Under the pieces are notes generated by a model. It was not told the DNA's origin. It saw only the letters and a list, made by a program, of their open reading frames with translations, and made no database searches. Below, one piece after another: positions 17,252 through 26,295 of a stretch of DNA of 58,548 nucleotides (position 1 is its first letter; each line of letters opens with the position of its first letter). Where the stretch lies: assembly GCA_947499305.1 (NCBI GenBank), contig CANMNN010000029.1, positions 1-58,548 of the forward strand. Direction: 5' to 3'. The DNA comes from an uncultured Arenicella sp. (GTDB lineage Bacteria > Pseudomonadota > Gammaproteobacteria > Arenicellales > Arenicellaceae). A program made the translations under genes and the position numbers.

Positions 17252-18028
17252 ATGCCAAACGCAAATGACAAGTCTGAGAAATCTTCTGCAGCACTGCGTG
17301 TTCTCAGCATATTAGAAACGGTTGCTAAATCGTCAACACCGATGACGGCAACAGAGATAAATGTTGAGTTAAAACTACCTAAGCCAACGATTCACCGCTT
17401 GTGCACTATGCTTGAAAACGAAGGTTATTTGCAGCCACGTTTGGATGGTCGAGGCTATTTACCCGGTAGACGCCTTTCAACTATGGCCATGGGTATTTTC
17501 AGCAACAACGACCATTGGAGAACAGAGCGTCACGGTATCTTGCAGCGTCTATCAGAAGAAGTCGGTGAAACCTGTAATATTTCGATACCAGATGGCTCTC
17601 AAATGGTTTACTTTGACCGAGTAGAAACTCATTGGCCACTCAGAATTCAGTTGAAGAAAAACGATCGCGTGCCGATTTATTGCACCGCCAGTGGCAAACT
17701 ATTTTTGAATAATCTGCCGAGCACAAAACGCTCAAGACTGCTTGCTAAGCTGCATTTCGAACAATACACCGATAACACCTTAACCGACGTAGCTCGGCTA
17801 AAAGAAGAGTTGAAGCGACTCGCGGCGCAGGACATAGGCGTTGATAATGAAGAGTTTATGCAAGGCATGGTTGCTATTGCAGTACCGTTACGCAGTGATG
17901 ACGGTGGATTTTATGGCGCACTAGCAATGCATGCACCGAGTGCTCGCATGAGTATGGAAGAAGCCCTTGGACACATTCCCAAGCTTCGAGCATCGGCCAC
18001 AGAATTGGTTGAACTTATCAACGAATAA
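17252..18028 (+). CDS. IclR-family transcriptional regulator
   Basis: 258 residues: N-terminal winged helix-turn-helix at about 14-75 (ALRVLSILETVAKSSTPMTA, then the recognition region KPTIHRLCTMLENEGYL) and a C-terminal effector-binding IclR domain to about 255 (YCTASGKLFLNNLP, MVAIAVPLR). Such regulators sense small acids or aromatics and often control catabolic operons next to them. Candidate targets are soeABC to the left or the methylglycine cluster to the right; no operator could be assigned. It stands alone, with a secreted unknown protein convergent 36 bases downstream. Confidence 0.9.
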   Translation: MPNANDKSEKSSAALRVLSILETVAKSSTPMTATEINVELKLPKPTIHRLCTMLENEGYLQPRLDGRGYLPGRRLSTMAMGIFSNNDHWRTERHGILQRLSEEVGETCNISIPDGSQMVYFDRVETHWPLRIQLKKNDRVPIYCTASGKLFLNNLPSTKRSRLLAKLHFEQYTDNTLTDVARLKEELKRLAAQDIGVDNEEFMQGMVAIAVPLRSDDGGFYGALAMHAPSARMSMEEALGHIPKLRASATELVELINE

Positions 18029-18063
18029 GTACAAACGCTATCTGCGAACATTTATTAACAGCA

Positions 18064-18711
18064 CTATTGAATGCGCTGTTGTTGAATCTTAATGCGCCAT
18101 AGGTCCGAAGTTCCGGTCTTAACTTTGCCCGGCTTGCTCGCGTTTCGATTGCGAACCTCGTAAGGCTTCACGATAAGATTAACCTCGAGCTCTACCTTAA
18201 TTGAGCGAAGTAGTTCTTCTAGACGACGCTCCATTAGTACTCGTGCCGCAGAGCTAGAATCATCTACGATTGGAATTAAGTGAATACGTGCGCCGTCATC
18301 AAGGTAGCCCAAAGCTTCGACAAGTTTTTTGAACGTTAAATCGCCGTCGGCGGTCATAGACGATGAGCGTTTGGCATACCGGAGGTCAATATTCACTAAG
18401 GGCCGACCAAGCGAACCCATCAGTTTTTTGAGGCTGTATGAGTTGGTAGTAGATTTGACAGTGTAACTGCCGTCACTTTCCTTAGCTATCGACTCATCGT
18501 TAGATTGATGCCACTCGACCTCACTAATTTGAGTATAGGAATCATCTGCCTTCTTAATGCCAAATACGGTCATTGATGGAACAACCGTTCCGGCTTCAGA
18601 ATCGCTCCCGAACGACTGTTGGGTAAACGATATAAGCAACAATACCGTAAGATAGGAAGGTATAAGCTGAGAAACAATTCTCGACCTTTTAGATAACGTG
18701 TGTAGGGGCAC
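18064..18711 (-). CDS. Secreted or periplasmic protein of unknown function
   Basis: 215 residues from a GTG at 18711, chosen because AAGAG lies seven bases upstream. The N-terminus is a signal peptide: basic start (SKRSR), hydrophobic core (LTVLLLISFTQQSFG) and a likely cut near residue 35. The mature part has no cysteines; a middle stretch (about 70-100) is rich in Ser/Thr, and residues 130-175 (an ALGYLDDGARIHLIPIVDD segment, then a charged helix RVLMERRLEELLRSIKVEL) loosely recall OmpA-like or channel-associated periplasmic domains. That resemblance is too weak for a name. It ends convergent with the IclR gene. Confidence 0.6.
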   Translation of the reverse strand: MPLHTLSKRSRIVSQLIPSYLTVLLLISFTQQSFGSDSEAGTVVPSMTVFGIKKADDSYTQISEVEWHQSNDESIAKESDGSYTVKSTTNSYSLKKLMGSLGRPLVNIDLRYAKRSSSMTADGDLTFKKLVEALGYLDDGARIHLIPIVDDSSSAARVLMERRLEELLRSIKVELEVNLIVKPYEVRNRNASKPGKVKTGTSDLWRIKIQQQRIQ

Positions 18712-18994
18712 GATACAACTCTTAAAAGTAAAAAGTTAAAACTCTCAATCTAATTTGAACTCTAGATTAACTAAAGCAAGCTAGAAACGACCGGGTTCTT
18801 CAATCACTCTATTTCTAGACAGTGTGTATTAGAAGGCCGCGCATACTAGCATAGAGATAACTGACAATTGTGAAAATATGCAAAAAACGGATACTAAATT
18901 TAGATCAATATCAGCGAAGCAATGAAGAAAACCGATTTCGAACCACAATAAACCTAACTTAAGAGATTTTTCAAATAAATTGACGTTCTTTCAA

Positions 18995-19606
18995 CTAGTA
19001 GTTTGGAGGGCAAAGCACCCACACAACGACCGCCTCATCCTTACGAGACGGATTCTTAATTAGGTATAGATCATCTTTACCAATGGTAAAACTATCACCA
19101 GCGTTTAGCTCGAAACGGTCATCCCCCAGACTGAGAGTTAATCGGCCAGATTTAATATAGCCGCCCTCTTCTCCACGCCGTTTACGCTGCTGAGGGGAGC
19201 TTTCAGCCTCGGGCGAAAAGGTGGTAAGAATCATTAACATTTCACCGCTTAAATTCGGCGACAAGAGTTCTTCACGAATGCCCGTGCCAGCGAAATTTAA
19301 ATGCCGTCTGGCGTTTTTACGAACCACGTGACCAAGCTCCTCTATCGGCTGCTCGGTTTCAGTATGAAAAAACCATGTGACTTGCACTTCAAGGAGCTCG
19401 CAAATCGCTTGCAGCACCGGGATAGGCAAGACTGATACCCCGCGCTCCACCTGGCTGATATAGCCAACTGAGCGGCCAATCTTATCTGCCATGGTTTGCA
19501 AGGTCACACCCTTGGCCTTGCGTAAATCTCTTATTTGGCGGCCAATACGAATACCTTCAGCATCAATCGCATCGGCATTATTTGCTTGTGTATCAATTTC
19601 ATTCAT
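18995..19606 (-). CDS. XRE-family regulator with C-terminal cupin domain
   Basis: 203 residues: helix-turn-helix of the Cro/CI type at about 21-80 (IGRQIRDLRKAKGVTLQTMADKIG..VGYISQVERG) joined to a cupin sensor domain at about 120-200 (LTLSLGDDRFELNAGDSF). This architecture (PuuR/SutR-like) usually senses amines or amino-acid derivatives. Its ATG overlaps the stop of the upstream dehydrogenase by four bases (ATGA), so the two are translated together, and it probably controls the purU-dehydrogenase operon and perhaps the second dehydrogenase at 44492-46912. A candidate shared operator is described at 23059-23085 and 46971-46997. Confidence 0.9.
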   Translation of the reverse strand: MNEIDTQANNADAIDAEGIRIGRQIRDLRKAKGVTLQTMADKIGRSVGYISQVERGVSVLPIPVLQAICELLEVQVTWFFHTETEQPIEELGHVVRKNARRHLNFAGTGIREELLSPNLSGEMLMILTTFSPEAESSPQQRKRRGEEGGYIKSGRLTLSLGDDRFELNAGDSFTIGKDDLYLIKNPSRKDEAVVVWVLCPPNY

Positions 19607-22053
19607 AACTTAATTCGTTCCATTTTGGCATCGTAGAATGGTTTAAGTGAGGGGGTGACTTTGTAGCGCTCGCATTCTACTTCTATTTCAAAATTGGTGC
19701 TTTGCAACCATTCTTTGCTCACCCCTTCGTTGTGCTCAACATAACCCATGGCAACGGTGGCACCGAGCGTATGCCCAAACATGGCTGACGTAACACGGCC
19801 GACTACTTCGCCGTTAGCGCATATTGGTTCTTCGTGGTAGCAAAGTGGTTCTGGGCTCTCAAATAAGAAAGCGACAAAGCGCTTTGTGAGAAGACCTTTT
19901 TCTTTCTGCGCTAATAAAGCTTCTTTACCAACAAAGCCTTGAGGTTTGTTAAAGCTAGATGCAAACCCCAGCCCGGCTTCAAGTGCAGTGTCTTCATCGG
20001 TAATATCGTGCCCCCAATGCCGATAACACTTTTCAATACGCAAGGAATTCATGGTGTGGTATCCATAGGGCTTGATGCCGAACTCAGCGCCCGCTTCGAG
20101 CACCGCATCGAAAACACTAGGGGCATATTCAGTCGGAATATAGAGTTCCCAACCGAGCTCGCCAACATAAGTGATTCGAGAGGCTCGAACAATTGCATAA
20201 TGCACGTCGATCTCTCGCGATGTCGCAAACGGAAAGCCTTCGTGACTCATGTCGGCCTGAGTTAATTTCGACAATGTTTCTCTCGATTTCGGCCCCATTA
20301 CAGTAACCACCGCGTACGCCGATGTGACGTCGTTAATCATCACAACTTCACTGTCAGCTTTACTACGCCGCAACCAATTCATGTCTCGTGTCTGGCACGC
20401 TACGCCTGAAACAATCATATATTTATCATCATCAATACGCGTTACGGTTACATCTGCCTCGATACCACCACGCGCATTCAAAAATTGAGTGTAAACCATT
20501 TTACCGATCGGCACGGCAACATTATTGGAGCACACTCGATTGAGAAATGACTCCGCATCGGGGCCCTCTACTTGATACTTGGAGAACGAGCTTTGGTCGA
20601 TTACACCAACAGCATTACGTACAGCCTCATGTTCAGCACGATTATTGTCGAACCAGTTTTGACGGCCGAATGACAATTCATATTCCGGTTTCTGACCCTC
20701 ATTCGCAAACCAGTTGGCACGCTCCCAACCGTTATCTGAACCAAATACTGCGCCCATCGACGCCAGCTTGTCATGAAGTACCGAACGGCGAACGCCACGA
20801 GCCGTTTTGTACTGTTTAAACGGATAATGAGTTTCGTATAAGAGACCTAGAGACTCGGTTGTGCGTTCTTCTAGATAACGCTGCGTGTTTTGAAAAGGCA
20901 TATTGCGAAGAATATCGACGCCCCAAAGGTCTTGCGGTGCGTAGCCATTTTTAATCCATTCGGCTAACACCTTGCCAGCGCCTCCTGCTGACTGTATGCC
21001 AACTGAATTAAAGCCCGCGGCCACAAAGTAATTTTTGCACTCAGGCGCCTCGCCTAGGTGATAAGCATCATCCGGCGTGAAAGATTCGGGACCATTAAAA
21101 AAAACTTGCAAGCCAGTTTCAGCCATTTGCGGAACACGATGCATCGCCATCTCTAAATATGGCATTAGGTGGTCGAAGTCTTCTGGTAACTCATCAAAAC
21201 AAAAGTCTTCAGGAATACCATCCATACCCCAGGGCTTGGCGTTCGGCTCGAACATACCCACCAAGAGCTTACCCGTATCTTCTTTGAAGTAACTATAGGC
21301 ATCCATATCACGGAGCGTGGGCAATCCGTGCTCTAAACCTTGAATTGGCTCGGTCACTACATAAAAGTGTTCGGCTGCGTGCAGCGGCACACTAACCCCG
21401 GCTTTCTTACCAAATTCTCGCGCCCACATACCAGCGCAATTAACTACATATTCTGCATCGATGTCACCCTTCTCGGTAACAACGCCAGTGACCTTGCCAC
21501 CTTCTACTTTCATATCGAGCACTTTGGTGTGTTCGAAAATTTGCGCGTCACCATTGCGCGCACCGATGGCCAAAGCCTGAGTCACGTCAACCGGGCTAGT
21601 CATACCGTCATTAGGTAAATGCACCGCGCCGATCACATCGTCAATATTTAATAGCGGCCATAGTTCGCGCGCCTGATCTGGATCAATGAGATCACATGGA
21701 AACCCCGCAACCTTTGCCATCGAGGCGCCACGTTTAAGCTCAGACAAGCGTTCTTTATTCGTTGCAACCGTGAGCGAGCCATTACGCGTATAGCCAGTTG
21801 CTTGACCTGTTTCAGACTCTAGGGTTTCGTATAAACTGGCACTGTAATTCGCCAACATCGACATGCTGTAGTTTGCTCGAAAGGTCGGCACTAAACCCGC
21901 TGCATGCCACGTTGTTCCGCAAGTGAGCTGTTTACGTTCGAGCAACACTACATCGTTTATTCCGAGTTTAGTTAGATGGTAGGCAATACTGCAACCGATG
22001 ACGCCTCCGCCCACAATGACGACTTGTGCCGATGAAGGTAGTTGTTTTGCCAT
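19603..22053 (-). CDS. Dimethylglycine/sarcosine dehydrogenase-like flavoprotein (copy 1)
   Basis: 816 residues. Order: FAD-binding DAO domain with VVIVGGGVIG at 11-20 and the TTWHAAGL motif, whose His50 is the residue that carries covalent FAD in this family; FAO_M linker; then the GcvT-type folate-binding domain from about 430 and its C-terminal barrel. Such enzymes oxidatively demethylate dimethylglycine or sarcosine and pass the methyl group to tetrahydrofolate as methylene-THF. Upstream purU and the distant folD fit C1 disposal. It is 80 bases after purU and overlaps the regulator gene. A paralogue lies at 44492-46912. The exact substrate (dimethylglycine, sarcosine or another N-methyl compound) cannot be read from sequence. 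Confidence 0.85.
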   Translation of the reverse strand: MAKQLPSSAQVVIVGGGVIGCSIAYHLTKLGINDVVLLERKQLTCGTTWHAAGLVPTFRANYSMSMLANYSASLYETLESETGQATGYTRNGSLTVATNKERLSELKRGASMAKVAGFPCDLIDPDQARELWPLLNIDDVIGAVHLPNDGMTSPVDVTQALAIGARNGDAQIFEHTKVLDMKVEGGKVTGVVTEKGDIDAEYVVNCAGMWAREFGKKAGVSVPLHAAEHFYVVTEPIQGLEHGLPTLRDMDAYSYFKEDTGKLLVGMFEPNAKPWGMDGIPEDFCFDELPEDFDHLMPYLEMAMHRVPQMAETGLQVFFNGPESFTPDDAYHLGEAPECKNYFVAAGFNSVGIQSAGGAGKVLAEWIKNGYAPQDLWGVDILRNMPFQNTQRYLEERTTESLGLLYETHYPFKQYKTARGVRRSVLHDKLASMGAVFGSDNGWERANWFANEGQKPEYELSFGRQNWFDNNRAEHEAVRNAVGVIDQSSFSKYQVEGPDAESFLNRVCSNNVAVPIGKMVYTQFLNARGGIEADVTVTRIDDDKYMIVSGVACQTRDMNWLRRSKADSEVVMINDVTSAYAVVTVMGPKSRETLSKLTQADMSHEGFPFATSREIDVHYAIVRASRITYVGELGWELYIPTEYAPSVFDAVLEAGAEFGIKPYGYHTMNSLRIEKCYRHWGHDITDEDTALEAGLGFASSFNKPQGFVGKEALLAQKEKGLLTKRFVAFLFESPEPLCYHEEPICANGEVVGRVTSAMFGHTLGATVAMGYVEHNEGVSKEWLQSTNFEIEVECERYKVTPSLKPFYDAKMERIKL

Positions 22054-22132
22054 AATACTTCTCCAGTGAGTTCTTTTACTTTGCGAGTGTTTGTTCTAAT
22101 AACCGCCGCCGTTTTTCTAGGCGCTTGGTGCG

Positions 22133-22987
22133 CTAATTAAACACCACTGTACTGTTGCCGTGTACCAATACTCGATCCTCAAGATGAGCTCTCAGCCCTC
22201 TGGCGAGAACCGTTTTCTCTACGTCTTTGCCTAAGCGAGCGAGGTCTTCTACGGCATCACTGTGATTAACTCGAAGTACGTCTTGTTCAATAATGGGCCC
22301 TTCATCTAGCTGTTGAGTTACATAGTGGCAAGTAGCACCAATTAGCTTTACCCCGCGGCGGTGTGCTTGATGATAGGGCCTGGCGCCAATGAAACTTGGC
22401 AAGAAACTATGATGAATGTTGATCACCTGATACTGATACTTTTCGCATAAAGCAGGTGGAATAATCTGCATGTATCTCGCAAGCACCACGGCGTCGGCGC
22501 TGTATGAATCGACTAGGCGCTCTACTTCGTCGAAGCCCAATTGCTTATTCTCTTTTTCGATTGGAACATGATGATAGTCAATGCCATAGAACTCAGTTAG
22601 ACCCCGCATTTTGTCGTGATTAGAAATAACGCAGGCGATGTCGCAATCAAGTTCTTTACTATTCCAGCGATCGAGCAAATCTGCCAAGCAATGCGTACCT
22701 TTGCTCACCATTAAAACCACGCGTTTCTTAACCGCGCTGTCAACAATGCGCCAGTTCATGTTGAACTCAGCGGCGATGGGTTTGAACAGTTCTTCAAATT
22801 CGTCTCGCGAGATCGTCAAGGAATCAGCTAATACTTCAATACGTGAAAAGAACCAATTATTTTCTGTTTCTGAGTGGTGATTTGACTGAGAAATCCAGCC
22901 TCCGCTCTTTGTAATTAGGTCACCAACACGATTAACAATGCCCGCTTGGTCTGGGCAATCAAATACAAGACGATATGTGTGAGTCAT
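22133..22987 (-). CDS. purU: Formyltetrahydrofolate deformylase
   Basis: 284 residues, typical PurU: N-terminal ACT domain (about 5-85) and a C-terminal formyl-transferase domain with the catalytic set seen in NIHHSFLPSF (Asn-x-His) and the later Asp in QQLDEGPII. It hydrolyses 10-formyl-THF to formate and THF. First gene of a minus-strand unit purU, dehydrogenase copy 1, XRE-cupin. In bacteria using methylated glycines this arrangement lets the cell release excess C1 units as formate and recycle THF. The upstream gap to the symporter holds a candidate operator. Confidence 0.93.
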   Translation of the reverse strand: MTHTYRLVFDCPDQAGIVNRVGDLITKSGGWISQSNHHSETENNWFFSRIEVLADSLTISRDEFEELFKPIAAEFNMNWRIVDSAVKKRVVLMVSKGTHCLADLLDRWNSKELDCDIACVISNHDKMRGLTEFYGIDYHHVPIEKENKQLGFDEVERLVDSYSADAVVLARYMQIIPPALCEKYQYQVINIHHSFLPSFIGARPYHQAHRRGVKLIGATCHYVTQQLDEGPIIEQDVLRVNHSDAVEDLARLGKDVEKTVLARGLRAHLEDRVLVHGNSTVVFN

Positions 22988-23058
22988 CGAGAAATTCCTT
23001 AAAAAATGAAAGATTCAACTATTTGCAAACTGAATTTATCACAAGTGTTCTATCTGTA

Positions 23059-23085
23059 TATGAAATTATTTGATTTTTTTTCATT
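23059..23085. promoter_or_regulatory. Candidate operator (weaker copy), purU / symporter divergent region
   Basis: Arms TATGAAA (23059-23065) and TTTCATT (23079-23085) are separated by 13 bases, the same geometry as the near-perfect palindrome at 46971-46997, and the first 12 bases are identical between the two sites. It lies between the divergent purU operon and the symporter gene. Assigning it to the XRE-cupin regulator is inference. Confidence 0.45.
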
Positions 23086-23173
23086 TTAGCAGTCGATACA
23101 CCAGCTCGCTGTTAAGTGACTCCTTGTGCTAGGGTTAGGAAACAATAAAAAGCCAAACTCCCCCGAAACAAAA

Positions 23174-24688
23174 ATGCTGAACAGTACGCTCAAGACTCTC
23201 GTTTTATTCACCATTTCGCTTAGCACGATCATGACTAATTCAGCGTGGGCCAGCGTTGATCAAATCATCAACGATAGCTTCAAGCCTATCTCCAAGACCC
23301 TAGCTGACATAGTGTTCTTCGCTATTCCTATTAACGGCAGTGACGCACCAATTATTGTGTTATTGCTGGTTAGCTGTGGCTTATTTTTTACAGTCTATCT
23401 TGGCTTTATAAACTTCAAGGGCTTTGGCCATGCACTGCGCATAGTACGAGGCGATTTCGCCGACAAAAAAGCACCAGGTGAAGTTAGCCATTTTCAAGCA
23501 CTTTCAACCGCCGTCTCTGGCACTGTTGGCGTAGGTAATGTTGCGGCAGTAGCCATTGCTATTTCCATGGGCGGGCCAGGCGCCACGTTTTGGATGATTA
23601 TCGCGGGTTTAATCGGTATGTCTTCTAAGTTTGCCGAGTGCACTTTAGGAGTAAAATATCGACAAGAGAACAGCGATGGCACTGTTTTTGGTGGACCAAT
23701 GTTCTATTTAGAAAAAGGGATGGCGGCGCTAAACATGCCCAAATTTGGTAAGAGCATGGCGGTTTACTACGCGATATGCATTGTGATCGGGACTTTGGGT
23801 ATCGGTTGCATGTTTCAGTCGAATCAAGCCTACAGCATTTTCGTTGACACCACTGGCGGATCTGAGAGCTACTTTGCAGATAAAGCTTGGATGGTCGGCG
23901 CGGTTTTAGGTGTATTGACAGCGTTGGTGATAGTCGGCGGCATTAAATCAATTGCCGCAGTAACCAGCAAAATGGTTCCTGCAATGGCGGGGCTTTATAT
24001 CGTCGCGGCCTTGATCGTAATCGCTGCGAACGCCGATAAGCTTCCATTCGCATTTAACGCAATTGTCACCGGTGCGTTCAGCCCAGAGGGCGCCACCGGC
24101 GGCATGATTGGCGTATTGATATTGGGCTTTCGGCGGGCCGCATTCTCAAATGAAGCAGGACTTGGCTCAGCTTCAATTGCACACTCCGCAGTGCAAACCA
24201 AGGAACCTGTTACCGAGGGGTATGTGGCAATGCTCGAACCGTTTATAGATACGGTAGTGATCTGCACCATCACTGCATTGGTGATTATTGTCACGGTTTA
24301 CGACCCCAACATCACGGCAGCGGGCGATATTAGTGGCGTTGAACTTACCTCATCAGCATTTGCCAGCGTAATCCCTTGGTTCCCGTATGTGCTCACCGTG
24401 GTGGTAATTTTATTTGCCTACTCGACCATGGTGGCATGGTCTTATTATGGCCTCGCAGGCTGGGTTTACTTATTCGGCAATGGCAAAATGACGAAACTTA
24501 GCTATAACCTAATCTTCTGTGTGTTCGTGATGATTGGCTGTGCGATCAAATTAGATGCGGTGCTGGATTTTTCAGATGCGATGGTGTTCGCCATGGCCCT
24601 TGCAAACTTAATTGGAATTATGTTGATGGCGCCAATTGTTAAACGCGAGGTTAGGGAATATTGGCAACGCTTGGAGGCGGCTAAATAA
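23174..24688 (+). CDS. Amino acid:sodium symporter, AGCS family
   Basis: About 504 residues from the ATG at 23174 (a GTG at 23126 is in frame; neither has a strong ribosome site). Ten or more membrane helices and the AGCS hallmarks are present, including ALSTAVSGTVGVGNVAAVAIAISMGGPGATFWM and FSNEAGLGSASIAHSA. The N-terminus reads like a cleavable signal (TLVLFTISLSTIMTNSAWAS), seen in some members. The family imports alanine or glycine with sodium. Divergent from purU and the dehydrogenase, it may import glycine, alanine or a methylated glycine; since Tpa makes alanine from pyruvate, alanine transport is also possible. Substrate is not determined. Confidence 0.88.
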   Translation: MLNSTLKTLVLFTISLSTIMTNSAWASVDQIINDSFKPISKTLADIVFFAIPINGSDAPIIVLLLVSCGLFFTVYLGFINFKGFGHALRIVRGDFADKKAPGEVSHFQALSTAVSGTVGVGNVAAVAIAISMGGPGATFWMIIAGLIGMSSKFAECTLGVKYRQENSDGTVFGGPMFYLEKGMAALNMPKFGKSMAVYYAICIVIGTLGIGCMFQSNQAYSIFVDTTGGSESYFADKAWMVGAVLGVLTALVIVGGIKSIAAVTSKMVPAMAGLYIVAALIVIAANADKLPFAFNAIVTGAFSPEGATGGMIGVLILGFRRAAFSNEAGLGSASIAHSAVQTKEPVTEGYVAMLEPFIDTVVICTITALVIIVTVYDPNITAAGDISGVELTSSAFASVIPWFPYVLTVVVILFAYSTMVAWSYYGLAGWVYLFGNGKMTKLSYNLIFCVFVMIGCAIKLDAVLDFSDAMVFAMALANLIGIMLMAPIVKREVREYWQRLEAAK

Positions 24689-24709
24689 CTAGCCGGGAAA
24701 ATCTAAATC

Positions 24710-26227
24710 TTAGTCTTTAGGATATTGTTCAATCAATTCTGCCAGCAGTTTTATGCCTGGCTCAATGTTTTCAATTTTGATCGACGAATAGCCAAGCCTG
24801 AAATAATTCTTAGGGGCATTATCGGAGTGATTAGAACTTCGCTCGGCGAAGTGAATATCGCCAGGCTCAATAATAATGCCCTGCTCTAAAGCAATATCTT
24901 TAAGCTTACGAGCGTCCAAATACTCAGGGCCTCTAACCCAATAGCTTGAACCACCGAAGCTGGGGGGGCTGCTCGATTGAGGTAAATATTTAGCTAACGC
25001 ATCGGCCATAGCCTTCCAACGTCGTTCATAGACCTTTAACAATTTCGCCGCCAGCGCGTCGTAGTATCCTCGTGAAATAAACAAAGCCACGGAGCGCTGA
25101 TTATTCGCCGAAGGGTGACGCACCATCAGTCGCCGCAAAGCAATGGCCTCACGAATAATCTCTTTTGAAGCAACGATATAGCCAACTCGTAAACCTGGCG
25201 CTAAAATTTTTGAAAAGCTTCCTGCGTAGATCACACGACCTTCAGTGTCTAAGCTTTTTAGGGCGGGTGTATGCTCAGCCGCGAAACTTGTTTCAAACTC
25301 GTAGTCATCTTCAATGATCACAAAGTTATCTTTTGCTGCCATAGCCAATAACTGCTTGCGCCGCTCTAGCGGCAAAGTTACGGTTGTTGGAGACTGATGG
25401 CTAGGTGTTACATAAAGGCAATCGCAAGCCGATAAGGCATTGTCGACGATCAAGCCATTCTCGTCGATTGGCAGCGGTAAAATCCTTGCGTTACTTAATG
25501 AAGCAATATTGCGCACGTCGGTATAACCCGGGTCTTCTACACCCATCACGCTGTTCTGGTCGAGTAGCATTTTCGACAAGATATACAATCCTTGCTGAGT
25601 TCCAACCGTGATCATAATCTGGTCTTCATCAACCCAAATTCCCCGCCTTGGCAAAATTCGAGTACGAATTTCTCCTATCAGCATAGGGTCATCAAGCACA
25701 TAATGGTCTGATGCCCATTCGCGAATATCCGTCTCGCTAATTGAATCGCGACAACATTCACGCCAGTTATGAGTTGGGAATAAATCTGTATCGATTTGCC
25801 CATAAATAAATGGGTATTTGTAGCGCTGCCAATTCTTTGGTTTCTCAATATTGCGCTGTTTATGCTGCTGAGATTTAATAAGTTGATCCCAATCAGGCTC
25901 ATAGCCGCTTGGCACGGCTAAGGCCGCTTCTTTGCGCTGCGCTTCGTATTTAGCGCGGCCCTTTAATATCTCTGGGTTAACAAAGTAGCCTCGGCGCTCA
26001 ATTGCTACTAAATAACCATCGTCTTCTAGATGCTCATAGGCTAACACCACCGTGTTACGCGCAACATGTAATTGCGAGGACAATTTTCGGCTCGACGGCA
26101 GTGCTTTATCCGCCGGGAAAACACCACGCATAATCGCATCAGCGATCTTTTGGCGCAATTGTACTTGTAGGCTCACATCGCTGCGAGGCTCCAGTTTCAA
26201 TAGCTGCTCTAACATGGCTGAACTCAT
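24710..26227 (-). CDS. MocR-type regulator (GntR helix-turn-helix fused to aminotransferase domain)
   Basis: 505 residues: winged helix of the GntR type at about 10-75 (ADKALPSSRKLSSQLHVARNTVVLAYEHLEDDGYL) and a fold-type I aminotransferase domain with the pyridoxal-phosphate lysine at about 340 (AGSFSKILAPGLRVGY). MocR proteins sense PLP or amino-acid aldimines; members include PdxR, GabR and TauR, the taurine regulator described in Rhodobacter. The tpa gene lies 1.4 kb away with repeats before it that resemble the TauR site, so TauR-like control of taurine genes is my preferred reading, but not proven. It is convergent with the symporter (21-base gap). Confidence 0.9.
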   Translation of the reverse strand: MSSAMLEQLLKLEPRSDVSLQVQLRQKIADAIMRGVFPADKALPSSRKLSSQLHVARNTVVLAYEHLEDDGYLVAIERRGYFVNPEILKGRAKYEAQRKEAALAVPSGYEPDWDQLIKSQQHKQRNIEKPKNWQRYKYPFIYGQIDTDLFPTHNWRECCRDSISETDIREWASDHYVLDDPMLIGEIRTRILPRRGIWVDEDQIMITVGTQQGLYILSKMLLDQNSVMGVEDPGYTDVRNIASLSNARILPLPIDENGLIVDNALSACDCLYVTPSHQSPTTVTLPLERRKQLLAMAAKDNFVIIEDDYEFETSFAAEHTPALKSLDTEGRVIYAGSFSKILAPGLRVGYIVASKEIIREAIALRRLMVRHPSANNQRSVALFISRGYYDALAAKLLKVYERRWKAMADALAKYLPQSSSPPSFGGSSYWVRGPEYLDARKLKDIALEQGIIIEPGDIHFAERSSNHSDNAPKNYFRLGYSSIKIENIEPGIKLLAELIEQYPKD

Positions 26228-26295
26228 TCAAACATTATAAGCAGAATTTATTCGAACCTACCTTGATTATTGTGCACAAGCATTTTGCGCTTTCA

